Source of the DNA: an uncultured Porphyromonadaceae bacterium
Lineage (GTDB): Bacteria; Bacteroidota; Bacteroidia; Bacteroidales; Muribaculaceae
Reading direction: 5' to 3'
Length of the DNA: 35,432 nt
Assembly: GCA_947175425.1 (NCBI GenBank)
Contig: CAMWMR010000025.1
Span: 1 to 35,432, forward strand
Part shown: positions 23,619 through 31,394 of the stretch, piece after piece
Position numbering within the stretch: position 1 is the first letter of the stretch
Layout: every line of letters starts with the position of its first letter
Program-made: the position numbers and the translations under genes
The notes under the pieces: generated by a model
What the model was told of the DNA's origin: nothing
Databases searched by the model: none
What the model saw: the letters and a program-made list of their open reading frames with translations, nothing else

Positions 23619-25598
23619 TCAGCGGATGGGGTGGTATTCCACAAAAGCTTCTATAGCTTCGTAAGAAGCAAGGCCGAGGCCTTCGTAGAGTTGCGCGGTG
23701 CCACGGTTACGTTCTTCGGCACGCTGCCAGAACAGACGGTCGTCGTCGCCGAGGAAGGGAGCGTTTTCCATCTGGCTCTGGTGTTTGAGAATAGAGTTGC
23801 GTTTGAAGCGCAGTTCTTCGGGGCTGATGGGCACTGCCATTTCGATGTGGTCGATTTCCCATTCTGCCCAAGCACCGCGATACATCCATATGCGGCAGTC
23901 TTTCATCCAGGGTTCGTCGATTAGTTCATCGATAGCGGCAAGAACGGCATCGGTACAAACCTTGTGAGTTCCGTGGGGGTCGGCAAGGTCGCCGGCAACG
24001 AAAATCTGCTGGGGTTTCACATCCTGGAGGAGTTTCTTTACAATATCGACGTCGCGCTGCTCGAGCTCGCCTTTCTTGATAGTACCGGTTTCGTAGAACG
24101 GCAGACGGAGGAAATGGATGTTTCCGGGTTTTACGCCAATGTAGTTGCAGGCGATAGTTGCTTCGGCCTGACGAATCATTGTTTTAATTTCGCGGATATC
24201 GGCGCTGTCCATATCGCCGGGTTTCTTGTCGGCTACAAATTCGTGTACTTCTTTGGAAAGTTTGTCGTAGCCGGCAGCAGCGAAACCGAACTGGGGCGCG
24301 ATTTTGTCCATCATGAGGAAATAGCGCATCATGTCCTCGTCGCCAACGGCAATGTTACCGCTGGTTTCGTAGGCAACATGTACATCGTGGTGCTGGTCGA
24401 CAAGGCGTTTGAGAGTTCCTCCCATGGAGATAACATCGTCATCGGGGTGGGGAGAGAACACAATCACGCGCTTGGGATAGGGATTTGCACGTTCGGGACG
24501 GTAGGTATCGTCGGCATTGGGTTTTCCGCCGGGCCAGCCTGTGATAGTGTGCTGAAGTTCGTTGAAAACCTTTATGTTCACGTTATATGCCGAGCCGTAG
24601 AGTGCGAGGAGTTCGCCAAGGCCCCAGTCGTTGTAATCTTTGTCGGTGAGCTTGAGAATGGGTTTGCCTGTCATGTTGCAAAGCCATACGATTGCGCGAC
24701 GGATGAGTTTGTCGGTCCACTCGCAGGAAGTCACTTTCCAGGGGTGGCTTATACGTGTGAGGTCTTCGGCACCGCCAAGGTCGGTAACAACCTTAACGTG
24801 GGGATGCCCCTGCAGGAAGGAGGCGGGAACAGCCGGTGAAGGTTCGCCTTCAACGGTTTTGTATATTATGTTGGCGCTGTTCTCACCCCATGCCATTGCA
24901 AGCACACGGTGTGCAGCTGTAACATTTGCAATACCAAGAGTTACAGCTGTTGTGGGAGCTTCCTCAATTTTATAATCCTTTGCTACATTGTGACGAGCCT
25001 GATTGCCCAACAGGACAAGACGGCAGTAGCTTGAAGCGGGTGTACCGGGTTCGTTGAACGCAATATTTCCGTTTGCTCCGATTTCGCACAAAGCAACATC
25101 AATGCCACCCTGGTCGGCAATCTGCTGTTCGTATGCCTGGCAGTATTCGAACATGGTGTCCTTTGTAACCTCGGGGTTGATGGTGAAAATATTTTCGGGC
25201 TTGATGTTCACATGGTCGAGGAAAATAGTGCGCAGACGTGCAAGTGTGGAGGGTCCTTCGGGATTGAGAGGGAAGAACTCGCTGATGTTGAAGAATACAA
25301 CATCATTGAAGTCAACTTCACCGTTTTTGTGCATCTTGATAAGTTCGGCGTATACCGAGTGAGTGCTGTTTCCGGCACCTCCGGCTATAACGCATTTACC
25401 TTTTCTCTCAACGTAACGTTTAATGTACTTCACCACCTGAGAAGCGATGTACGCTGCACCTTCGGGAGCTGTCTCGAAAATGTAGGTGTTGATTTTCTCC
25501 TCGCGACGCAATGCAGTCAGCTCTATTTCGCTGTCGGGATTGTAGTAGCGGCGGGGAATCCGGTCCAGCTTAATCTGGGAACTCAAATCCTTTTTCAT
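23619..25598 (-). CDS. NagB-like / LmbE (PIG-L) fusion protein, annotated in the family as glucosamine-6-phosphate deaminase
   Basis: 659 residues from the ATG at 25598; the longer frame to 25703 crosses the promoter and is rejected. Residues 1-300 resemble glucosamine-6-phosphate deaminase (VIAGGAGNSTHSVYAEL, then GNIAFNEPG). Residues 375-659 are a PIG-L/LmbE deacetylase domain with zinc motif HPDDD at 384-388 and DPHGTHK further on. The E. coli NagB residues Asp72, Asp141 and His143 appear replaced (NISEF; Asn176 and Asn178 in ANGNIAFNE), while Glu148 is kept as Glu183. The deaminase activity is therefore doubtful, whereas the deacetylase site looks intact. This long two-domain form is typical of Bacteroidales. 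It is transcribed alone. Confidence 0.88.
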   Translation of the reverse strand: MKKDLSSQIKLDRIPRRYYNPDSEIELTALRREEKINTYIFETAPEGAAYIASQVVKYIKRYVERKGKCVIAGGAGNSTHSVYAELIKMHKNGEVDFNDVVFFNISEFFPLNPEGPSTLARLRTIFLDHVNIKPENIFTINPEVTKDTMFEYCQAYEQQIADQGGIDVALCEIGANGNIAFNEPGTPASSYCRLVLLGNQARHNVAKDYKIEEAPTTAVTLGIANVTAAHRVLAMAWGENSANIIYKTVEGEPSPAVPASFLQGHPHVKVVTDLGGAEDLTRISHPWKVTSCEWTDKLIRRAIVWLCNMTGKPILKLTDKDYNDWGLGELLALYGSAYNVNIKVFNELQHTITGWPGGKPNADDTYRPERANPYPKRVIVFSPHPDDDVISMGGTLKRLVDQHHDVHVAYETSGNIAVGDEDMMRYFLMMDKIAPQFGFAAAGYDKLSKEVHEFVADKKPGDMDSADIREIKTMIRQAEATIACNYIGVKPGNIHFLRLPFYETGTIKKGELEQRDVDIVKKLLQDVKPQQIFVAGDLADPHGTHKVCTDAVLAAIDELIDEPWMKDCRIWMYRGAWAEWEIDHIEMAVPISPEELRFKRNSILKHQSQMENAPFLGDDDRLFWQRAEERNRGTAQLYEGLGLASYEAIEAFVEYHPIR

Positions 25599-25666
25599 TA
25601 TATAGTTGTGTTTCGGGCGATTTAACGCCTCTGTTGAATATATTTTTTTGCAACGGTTTAATTCAA

Positions 25667-25689
25667 GGTGCGGTATAGTATTCCGCACC
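25667..25689. promoter_or_regulatory. Inverted repeat at the transcript start of the NagB-LmbE gene
   Basis: GGTGCGG (25667-25673) and CCGCACC (25683-25689) are perfect 7-bp arms around 9 bases. The repeat covers the predicted start site near 25684, so it could be an operator or a 5'-end mRNA hairpin. Confidence 0.5.
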
Positions 25690-25690
25690 A

Positions 25691-25720
25691 CAAATTTAAC
25701 CAATGTTTCTTAAGCTGCAA
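25691..25720 (-). promoter_or_regulatory. Promoter of the NagB-LmbE gene
   Basis: Minus strand: TTG (25720-25718), a 19-bp spacer and TAAATTTG (25698-25691). A leader of about 86 nt precedes the ATG at 25598. Confidence 0.7.
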
Positions 25721-25795
25721 TAAGAATATTAATTAAAATGGGTGTTATTTAGATTTCATTAATATTTATATACATATTTTGGGCTTAGCTGCCAC

Positions 25796-25822
25796 ATAAA
25801 AAAGGCCGCACGCGGCGGCCTT
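25796..25822 (-). terminator. Terminator of the dxs-to-carbonic-anhydrase operon
   Basis: AAGGCCGC (25802-25809) pairs with GCGGCCTT (25815-25822), loop ACGCG. The A run to the left becomes a T run on the minus strand. Confidence 0.9.
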
Positions 25823-25849
25823 GGAGGAATTGTTTGCATTATTACCGGT

Positions 25850-26365
25850 CTATTCCTGATACCACTTGGAGTACATGAGGTAGTTCCGGGCAATTTTCAC
25901 GTTTATTTCGCGGGCTTGTTCGGGATCGACCATTTTTATGAATTTGGCGGGCGCCCCACCCCACAATTCATTGGGGCCTATCTTTGTGCGGGAAAGCACT
26001 ACAGCACCTGCAGCAACAATTGCGCCTTCGCCTACTTCGGCGTCGTCCATTACAACAGAGCCCATGCCTATCAGAGCGAAATCACGAATCTTGGCTCCGT
26101 GTATGGTCACGTTGTGGCCAATGGACACATCGTTGCCTATTTCGATTGTGGATTTCTGATAGAGGGTGTGAAGCACCGAGCCGTCCTGAATATTCACACG
26201 GTCGCCGATTGTGATTGTGTTGACATCGCCTCGCAGCACGGTGTTGAACCAAATGCTGCAGCCGTCGCCCATTGTTACGTCACCTATTACAGTAGCATTC
26301 TCGGCAAGGAAGCAGTCGCTTCCCATTTTTGGGGTAAATCCCCGCAGAGGTATTATGAGAGCCAT
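25850..26365 (-). CDS. Gamma-carbonic anhydrase family protein (left-handed beta-helix)
   Basis: A 171-residue hexapeptide-repeat protein. Repeats of the form [IV]-G-[DN]-x-x-[VI] run from residue 20 to 130 and build a left-handed beta-helix trimer. Three histidines in the positions of gamma-carbonic anhydrase zinc ligands are present: His66, His84 and His89 (SIGHNVTIHGA). The family includes YrdA, PaaY and CaiE relatives, and carbonic anhydrase activity is not always shown. Its ATG shares one base with the pepP stop codon (TAATG), so translation is coupled. It is the last gene of the operon. Confidence 0.92.
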   Translation of the reverse strand: MALIIPLRGFTPKMGSDCFLAENATVIGDVTMGDGCSIWFNTVLRGDVNTITIGDRVNIQDGSVLHTLYQKSTIEIGNDVSIGHNVTIHGAKIRDFALIGMGSVVMDDAEVGEGAIVAAGAVVLSRTKIGPNELWGGAPAKFIKMVDPEQAREINVKIARNYLMYSKWYQE

Positions 26366-28155
26366 TATTCCAAGGGTTTAGTGTGTTCTTTAAGCCATGC
26401 GCGTTCGGCATCGTCAGCAAGATGCGGCATAAGCCGTTCGGCCACCATGGAGTGATAGTTGTTTACCCACTCTATTTCTTCGGCGGTCATTAAGGACAGG
26501 TCGAAAAGCGAGCGGTCGAAGGGGAAGAGTGTCAGCGTTTCAAAACCGAGGAATTTGCCGAATTCGGTTTCCATTTTTTCGCAGCACAGCACAAGGTTTT
26601 CGCAACGGATTCCATGTACACCCTCGCGGTAAACACCGGGTTCGTTGGATGTTATTGAACCGGGGAGCAATGGAGCCTCAACATTGTTGAGACGTATGCT
26701 GTGGGGGCCTTCGTGTACGCCGAGGAAATGTCCCACGCCATGACCGGTGCCATGCAGATAGCTCAGGCCGTGTTTCCACAGGAACTGACGGGCAAGGGCA
26801 TCGAGCTGCGCGCCTCGTGTACCGGCGGGGAATATTGCAGTTGCAAGGGCTATATGGCCTTTCATGACCAAGGTGAAGTCGGTACGTTCTTGAGCCGTAG
26901 GAATGCCGAGTGCTATAGTACGGGTTATATCGGTAGTGCCGTCGTAATACTGTGCTCCGGAATCAATAAGCAGCAGTCCTTCGGGTTTCAGTGTCGATGA
27001 GCTTTCTTCGGTAGCCTCGTAGTGCACAATAGCTCCGTGAGGGCCGTATCCGGCAATAGTTCCAAAGCTTTCATCGGTCCAATATTCGCCTTGTGAACGA
27101 TAGCGGCGTAAAATTTCGGCGATATCGGTTTCTTCGGTGTGGACACCTGAAGCAAGACGTTGTTCAATTTCCATAAACGCACGCACAAGGGCAACACCAT
27201 CGCGTTCCATTGCATTGCGCACGCCTTTGAGCTGCACTTCATTTTTAACCGACTTGAGACGTGCTGCCGTGGAAATTCCGCTTTCCACCACACGTGTGCC
27301 GAGAATTGCAACGATAGCGCCGGCTGTACGGGCGCTTTCCACCATTACCTTTTCATCGGCGGGAAGAGCAGCGAGAAATTCTTTCACTTCGCTGTAGCCG
27401 CGAGTTGTTACGCCTTGCGATGCGAGATATGCAACAACCGAATCGGTAAGTTTTGCGGGATCGATAAACAGGATGTTGCAACCATTGGAAAGATAAAGGA
27501 ATGCAGTGGCAACGGGAGTGTGCTTTACATCGCTGCAACGGATATTGAGCGTCCATGCAATTTCATCCAATGCCGATACAAAGATACTGCGGGCACCGGC
27601 TTCGGAGGCTGCCGCCACAATTTTTTCGATTTTGGAACGAGCACTCTCGCCTGCGAATTTTTCGTCGTGAACAAATATTTTTGCATCGGGAAGCGCGGGG
27701 CGGTCGGCCCACACTTTGTCAACGACATCGAAATCCACCTTTACCTCAAAGCCTTTGGACTCAAGAGTGTTGCATAAAGCTGTGAGTGCAGTATGAGGGA
27801 AGAGCATGCCGTCCAGCGCAACTGTGGCTCCTTTCTCGAGCACTGAAACGAGGTACTGTTCTATGGACGGAGTTTCGGCAAGCCCGTCTTTCATAAGTTC
27901 AATTCCTGTTCCCTGAAGCTGCTCGGCAGCCTGCAGGAAATAGCGCGAGTCGGTCCATAGCGCCGCACTGTTGTTTGTTATTACCAGGTCGCCGGCCGAA
28001 CCGGTGAAACCGCTGAGCATGCGACGCACCTGCCAGTGCGCTGCCAGATACTCACTCATGTGAGGATCGGCCTGCGGAATTATAACCGCATCCACTCCGG
28101 CCTGCTGCATGAGCTGCCGGAAAGCGTCGAGCCGTTGTGAAACTGTTGTTGACAT
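26365..28155 (-). CDS. pepP: Aminopeptidase P (Xaa-Pro aminopeptidase), M24B
   Basis: A cytoplasmic dimetal peptidase that removes N-terminal residues preceding proline. At 596 residues it is the long three-domain form. Two creatinase-like N-terminal domains (about 1-300) precede the pita-bread catalytic domain. The metal ligands are visible in order: Asp in LLIDSGAQY, Asp in GTTDITRT, His in HGTGHGVGHFLGVHEGP, Glu in NEPGVY and Glu in RCENLVL. It lies 19 bp after yraN and overlaps the next gene by one base. There is no signal peptide, so it probably scavenges proline from peptides taken up as amino-acid source. Confidence 0.95.
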   Translation of the reverse strand: MSTTVSQRLDAFRQLMQQAGVDAVIIPQADPHMSEYLAAHWQVRRMLSGFTGSAGDLVITNNSAALWTDSRYFLQAAEQLQGTGIELMKDGLAETPSIEQYLVSVLEKGATVALDGMLFPHTALTALCNTLESKGFEVKVDFDVVDKVWADRPALPDAKIFVHDEKFAGESARSKIEKIVAAASEAGARSIFVSALDEIAWTLNIRCSDVKHTPVATAFLYLSNGCNILFIDPAKLTDSVVAYLASQGVTTRGYSEVKEFLAALPADEKVMVESARTAGAIVAILGTRVVESGISTAARLKSVKNEVQLKGVRNAMERDGVALVRAFMEIEQRLASGVHTEETDIAEILRRYRSQGEYWTDESFGTIAGYGPHGAIVHYEATEESSSTLKPEGLLLIDSGAQYYDGTTDITRTIALGIPTAQERTDFTLVMKGHIALATAIFPAGTRGAQLDALARQFLWKHGLSYLHGTGHGVGHFLGVHEGPHSIRLNNVEAPLLPGSITSNEPGVYREGVHGIRCENLVLCCEKMETEFGKFLGFETLTLFPFDRSLFDLSLMTAEEIEWVNNYHSMVAERLMPHLADDAERAWLKEHTKPLE

Positions 28156-28174
28156 ATTTGTTTGTTTTTGTTTG

Positions 28175-28546
28175 TTATCTATACGTTTTAAGAGGAGGGA
28201 AAAAGGCGTCGGGGATGTGCTCTATTGCGTAATCTTCGGGAGTCCCGGAAATTCCGAATACATCGAATCTCACTCCATGCGGAAGATTTTTGAAATTCAT
28301 ATATGCCTCGGCTGCTCGTACCATATGTGCAATTTTGCGTTTGTCAATTGCCTCGAGTGGGTCTTCATCACGATTGGAACGGCTTTTTACCTCGGCAAAA
28401 ACAACTATATCGTCGCGCATGGCTATGAGGTCGATTTCAAGACGTCCCATGCGCCAGTTGCGTTCGACAATGGCAAAGCCTTCGGAAATAAGAATTTCCT
28501 CGGCAAGCTTCTCGCCCCATTTGCCTAATTCGTTATGCCGTGCCAT
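28175..28546 (-). CDS. yraN: YraN family (UPF0102) endonuclease-fold protein
   Basis: A 123-residue cytoplasmic protein of the UPF0102/YraN family, distantly related to Holliday-junction resolvases. It shows the nuclease-type motif GRLEIDLIA (34-42; Glu37, Asp39) followed by FAEVKSRS (Glu52, Lys54). GKWGEKLAEEIL near the start is the other family signature. The biochemical function remains unclear in the family. It sits between trkH and pepP with gaps of 6 and 19 bp. Confidence 0.92.
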   Translation of the reverse strand: MARHNELGKWGEKLAEEILISEGFAIVERNWRMGRLEIDLIAMRDDIVVFAEVKSRSNRDEDPLEAIDKRKIAHMVRAAEAYMNFKNLPHGVRFDVFGISGTPEDYAIEHIPDAFFPPLKTYR

Positions 28547-28552
28547 AGAGAA

Positions 28553-30040
28553 CTACCTGTGCCAGAACGATGGCGTTAAAAGAACGAGGACTGTGAATAT
28601 TTCCAGACGGCCTATCAGCATAAGAGCCGACAGAATCCATTTGGCAATATCGGGCAAGATATCGTAGTTGCTGCCATAGCCGGTTATGCCCGCTCCGAGA
28701 CCCGTATTGGACAGGCAGGAGAACGACGAGAAGAACGCATCCACCAACGGTACTCCGAAAACCGTTAGTGACATACCGCCGGCAACCATAAGGAGCATGT
28801 ATATGCACAAAAATGCGATAACCTTGCCGACAAGCTCGGGATTTACAACCTTGCCGTTGATTTTTACCGACTTTATTGAATTGGGGTACAGACAGCGATA
28901 AAGCTCGTTATCGGCATTCTTGAACAGATAGAGAATACGGTCGATTTTTGCGCCGCCGCTGGTACTTCCGGCACAAGCGCCGAAAAACATCATTACAAAT
29001 GTGAGCGAAAGCACAAAGGGTCCCCAGTTTTCGAAGTTGCTCACAGTGAATCCGGTTGAGGTTATTGTTGAAACTATCTGGAAAAGAGGGTCTATGGTAA
29101 CACTCTGCCAGTCGTTTGCCTGTCCGAGCAAGACTATTGAAATGGCAAAAAGGACAAGCATTCCCAAAATCACACCTATGTAAGTGTGAAGGACGTCGTT
29201 GCGCTTGAGAACCGAAAATTCGCCTCGTAATGTTTTGTAAATCAAGCCGAAGTTAACGCCTCCAAGGAACATGAACACAATTAGCACACATTTGGTATAC
29301 AAGGAATCGTGCCATTGGATGATACCGTTGTCGCTGGAGGAATATCCGCCGGTGGAAATGGCTCCGAAGGCGTGGCACACACTCTCGAAAAAATCCATGG
29401 GGCCTGCCCACAGCAACATTATAAGTAAAAATGTAAGACCGAGATATATAAGCCACAAACTCTTGGCCGTCTGGCTTATGCGCGGACGAATTTTATCGTG
29501 GGTAATTCCGGTAACTTCGGCATTGAACATTTGCATGCCCCCAGAGTGATTGAGCATGGGTATTACCGCAAGAGTAAACAGAATTATACCCATTCCGCCA
29601 ATCCACTGCATCATTGCGCGCCAAAGATGTATGCCGTGGCTCATTGTGCCCACATTGTTTATTACAGTTGCTCCTGTGGTTGTAAAACCTGACATAGCCT
29701 CGAAAAAGGCATCGGTGTAGCTTAACTTGTGCGAGCAGAACAAAAACGGTACAAGTCCGAAAAACGAAAAAACAACCCAAACAAGAGCTGTGAGCAAAAA
29801 GCCGTCGCGCTTACCCATGTGATGAGAAACCGGCCGGGAATATACCGCAAGCAACAATCCGGTAACTGCAGTGACGGCCGATGTGGCGCAAAAGGGCAAC
29901 CAGTCGGATTCTCCGAGCCAAAGGCTTGTCATTCCGGGCACAAGCATGAAAACTGCTTCAATCATAAGCAGCCAACCCACAATGCGCAGGAGCATGCGGA
30001 AGTTTATGAGGTGAGTATTTGTCAAACCGGACAGATGCAT
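28553..30040 (-). CDS. trkH: TrkH family potassium uptake protein
   Basis: An inner-membrane K+ channel-like transporter subunit. The product is 495 residues from the ATG at 30040; the frame runs upstream to 30190 but only by overlapping trkA, so that start is rejected. The four pore-loop filter sequences are visible in order: TTTGATV, STGGYSS, STGFTVSN and NTGLGAG. About ten hydrophobic helices fit the 4x(M1-P-M2) fold. It starts 10 bp after the trkA stop codon, which encodes its cytoplasmic regulator. Confidence 0.94.
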   Translation of the reverse strand: MHLSGLTNTHLINFRMLLRIVGWLLMIEAVFMLVPGMTSLWLGESDWLPFCATSAVTAVTGLLLAVYSRPVSHHMGKRDGFLLTALVWVVFSFFGLVPFLFCSHKLSYTDAFFEAMSGFTTTGATVINNVGTMSHGIHLWRAMMQWIGGMGIILFTLAVIPMLNHSGGMQMFNAEVTGITHDKIRPRISQTAKSLWLIYLGLTFLLIMLLWAGPMDFFESVCHAFGAISTGGYSSSDNGIIQWHDSLYTKCVLIVFMFLGGVNFGLIYKTLRGEFSVLKRNDVLHTYIGVILGMLVLFAISIVLLGQANDWQSVTIDPLFQIVSTITSTGFTVSNFENWGPFVLSLTFVMMFFGACAGSTSGGAKIDRILYLFKNADNELYRCLYPNSIKSVKINGKVVNPELVGKVIAFLCIYMLLMVAGGMSLTVFGVPLVDAFFSSFSCLSNTGLGAGITGYGSNYDILPDIAKWILSALMLIGRLEIFTVLVLLTPSFWHR

Positions 30041-30050
30041 GGTTTTGTTT

Positions 30051-31385
30051 TTATGAGAACAGTTTCTCCACTTTATGCAGCGCGCCTGCAAGACAGAAAA
30101 CAAGAACATGGTCGCCGGGCAGAATTGTAGTGTTACCCGTAATGAGCATGCTTTCATCGCCGCGAATAAGTGCTGCGAGCGTGAGCTCACGTGGCAAAGA
30201 AAGGTCTTTTACCGCTTTCCTTGTTATCTTTGAATCGGGTCGGGCTTCAAGCTCGGCAACCTCGGCATCGGCAAGCGCAAGACACTTGGCAGTACTGGAG
30301 TCGGCATCGAGCAAAAGCTGGAATATAGTGCTTGAAGCAAGCAGTTTTTTATTTACAATCTTGCCTATATTAAGGTTTTCGGCCTGGGATATAAACTGGA
30401 TTGTTTCCACATCGGCCACAGTTTTTTTAACGCCGAATTCCTTTGCGGTGAGGCATGAAAAAATATTGGTTTCGCTGCTGTCGGTAAGAGCGACAAATGC
30501 GTCCATGTCGCTTATGCCTATGTCGTTTAGCAGTTCAACATCGCGAGCATCGCCATGAATAATTTCACAGTCGGGACACTTTTGCGGCAATTTGCGACAG
30601 CGTTCGAGATTGCTTTCAACAATCTTGAACTTGAATTCGCCCAAACCGAGATTCACAAGACGAATCGCAATTTTTGAACCGCCCATAATGAGGACTCGCT
30701 TTATTTTATGCTCCTTTTTTCCTGTGAGAGCAATGAGTTCGTCAATATGGTCGCGGGTAGTGGTAAAGTAGAGAATATCGCCGGCTTCGATGTGGTCGTC
30801 GCCTCGGGGAATAATGGTTTCGTGATGACGCTTGATTGCCGACACATGGAAATGCCGGTTAGTGAAGGCGAAATCTTTGAGTTTCATCCCGACGATTTTG
30901 GCATCCTGGCGCAATTTAATTCCGGCGAGTATGATTCGGCCGTCATGAAGCTCGAACCAATATCTTACCCAAGTACGCTTGAGTGCTGTTATAATTTCTT
31001 CGGCAGCCAGATACTCGGGATAAATCACCCTGTCGACACCCATGTGGCGCACATGGGCAGTATTCTCGGGATTCATGAAACCGTAGTTGTCGATTCTCGC
31101 CACAGTACGCTGGGCACCGAGATTCTTGGCTATGGAACACGCTACAATATTGTTTGTTTCATAGGGTGTTACGGCAATGAACAGGTCGCATTGCCCGGCA
31201 CCGGCTTCCCGCAGGGTGGCGAAGGATGTTGGGTTTCCGACTACCGTCATCAGATTATAGTTTGCGTCTAACACCGCCAGACGTTCGGCATCGGCATCTA
31301 CAAGCATAATATCCTGCTCTTCGTTGGAGAGTAGCTTGGCAAGATGCGAACCAACTTCGCCTGCACCGACAATAACGATTCTCAT
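30051..31385 (-). CDS. trkA: Trk potassium uptake regulator TrkA
   Basis: A 444-residue cytoplasmic ring protein that gates TrkH in response to nucleotide binding. It has two RCK units. The first begins with the Rossmann motif VGAGEVGSHLAKLL (6-19) and acidic Asp at the end of strand 2 (LVDADAERL). The second begins near residue 229 with RVLIMGGSKIAIRL and ends strand 2 with Glu (VES). RCK_C domains follow each, the last at about 365-444. It lies 9 bp after dxs and 10 bp before trkH, so the pair is coexpressed. Confidence 0.95.
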   Translation of the reverse strand: MRIVIVGAGEVGSHLAKLLSNEEQDIMLVDADAERLAVLDANYNLMTVVGNPTSFATLREAGAGQCDLFIAVTPYETNNIVACSIAKNLGAQRTVARIDNYGFMNPENTAHVRHMGVDRVIYPEYLAAEEIITALKRTWVRYWFELHDGRIILAGIKLRQDAKIVGMKLKDFAFTNRHFHVSAIKRHHETIIPRGDDHIEAGDILYFTTTRDHIDELIALTGKKEHKIKRVLIMGGSKIAIRLVNLGLGEFKFKIVESNLERCRKLPQKCPDCEIIHGDARDVELLNDIGISDMDAFVALTDSSETNIFSCLTAKEFGVKKTVADVETIQFISQAENLNIGKIVNKKLLASSTIFQLLLDADSSTAKCLALADAEVAELEARPDSKITRKAVKDLSLPRELTLAALIRGDESMLITGNTTILPGDHVLVFCLAGALHKVEKLFS

Positions 31386-31394
31386 TGTATTGAG

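Noticed and set aside
28553-30190. Longer trkH starting at 30190
   Set aside because: The extra 50 residues overlap the trkA coding region in another frame and do not resemble TrkH. The ATG at 30040 follows trkA by 10 bp.
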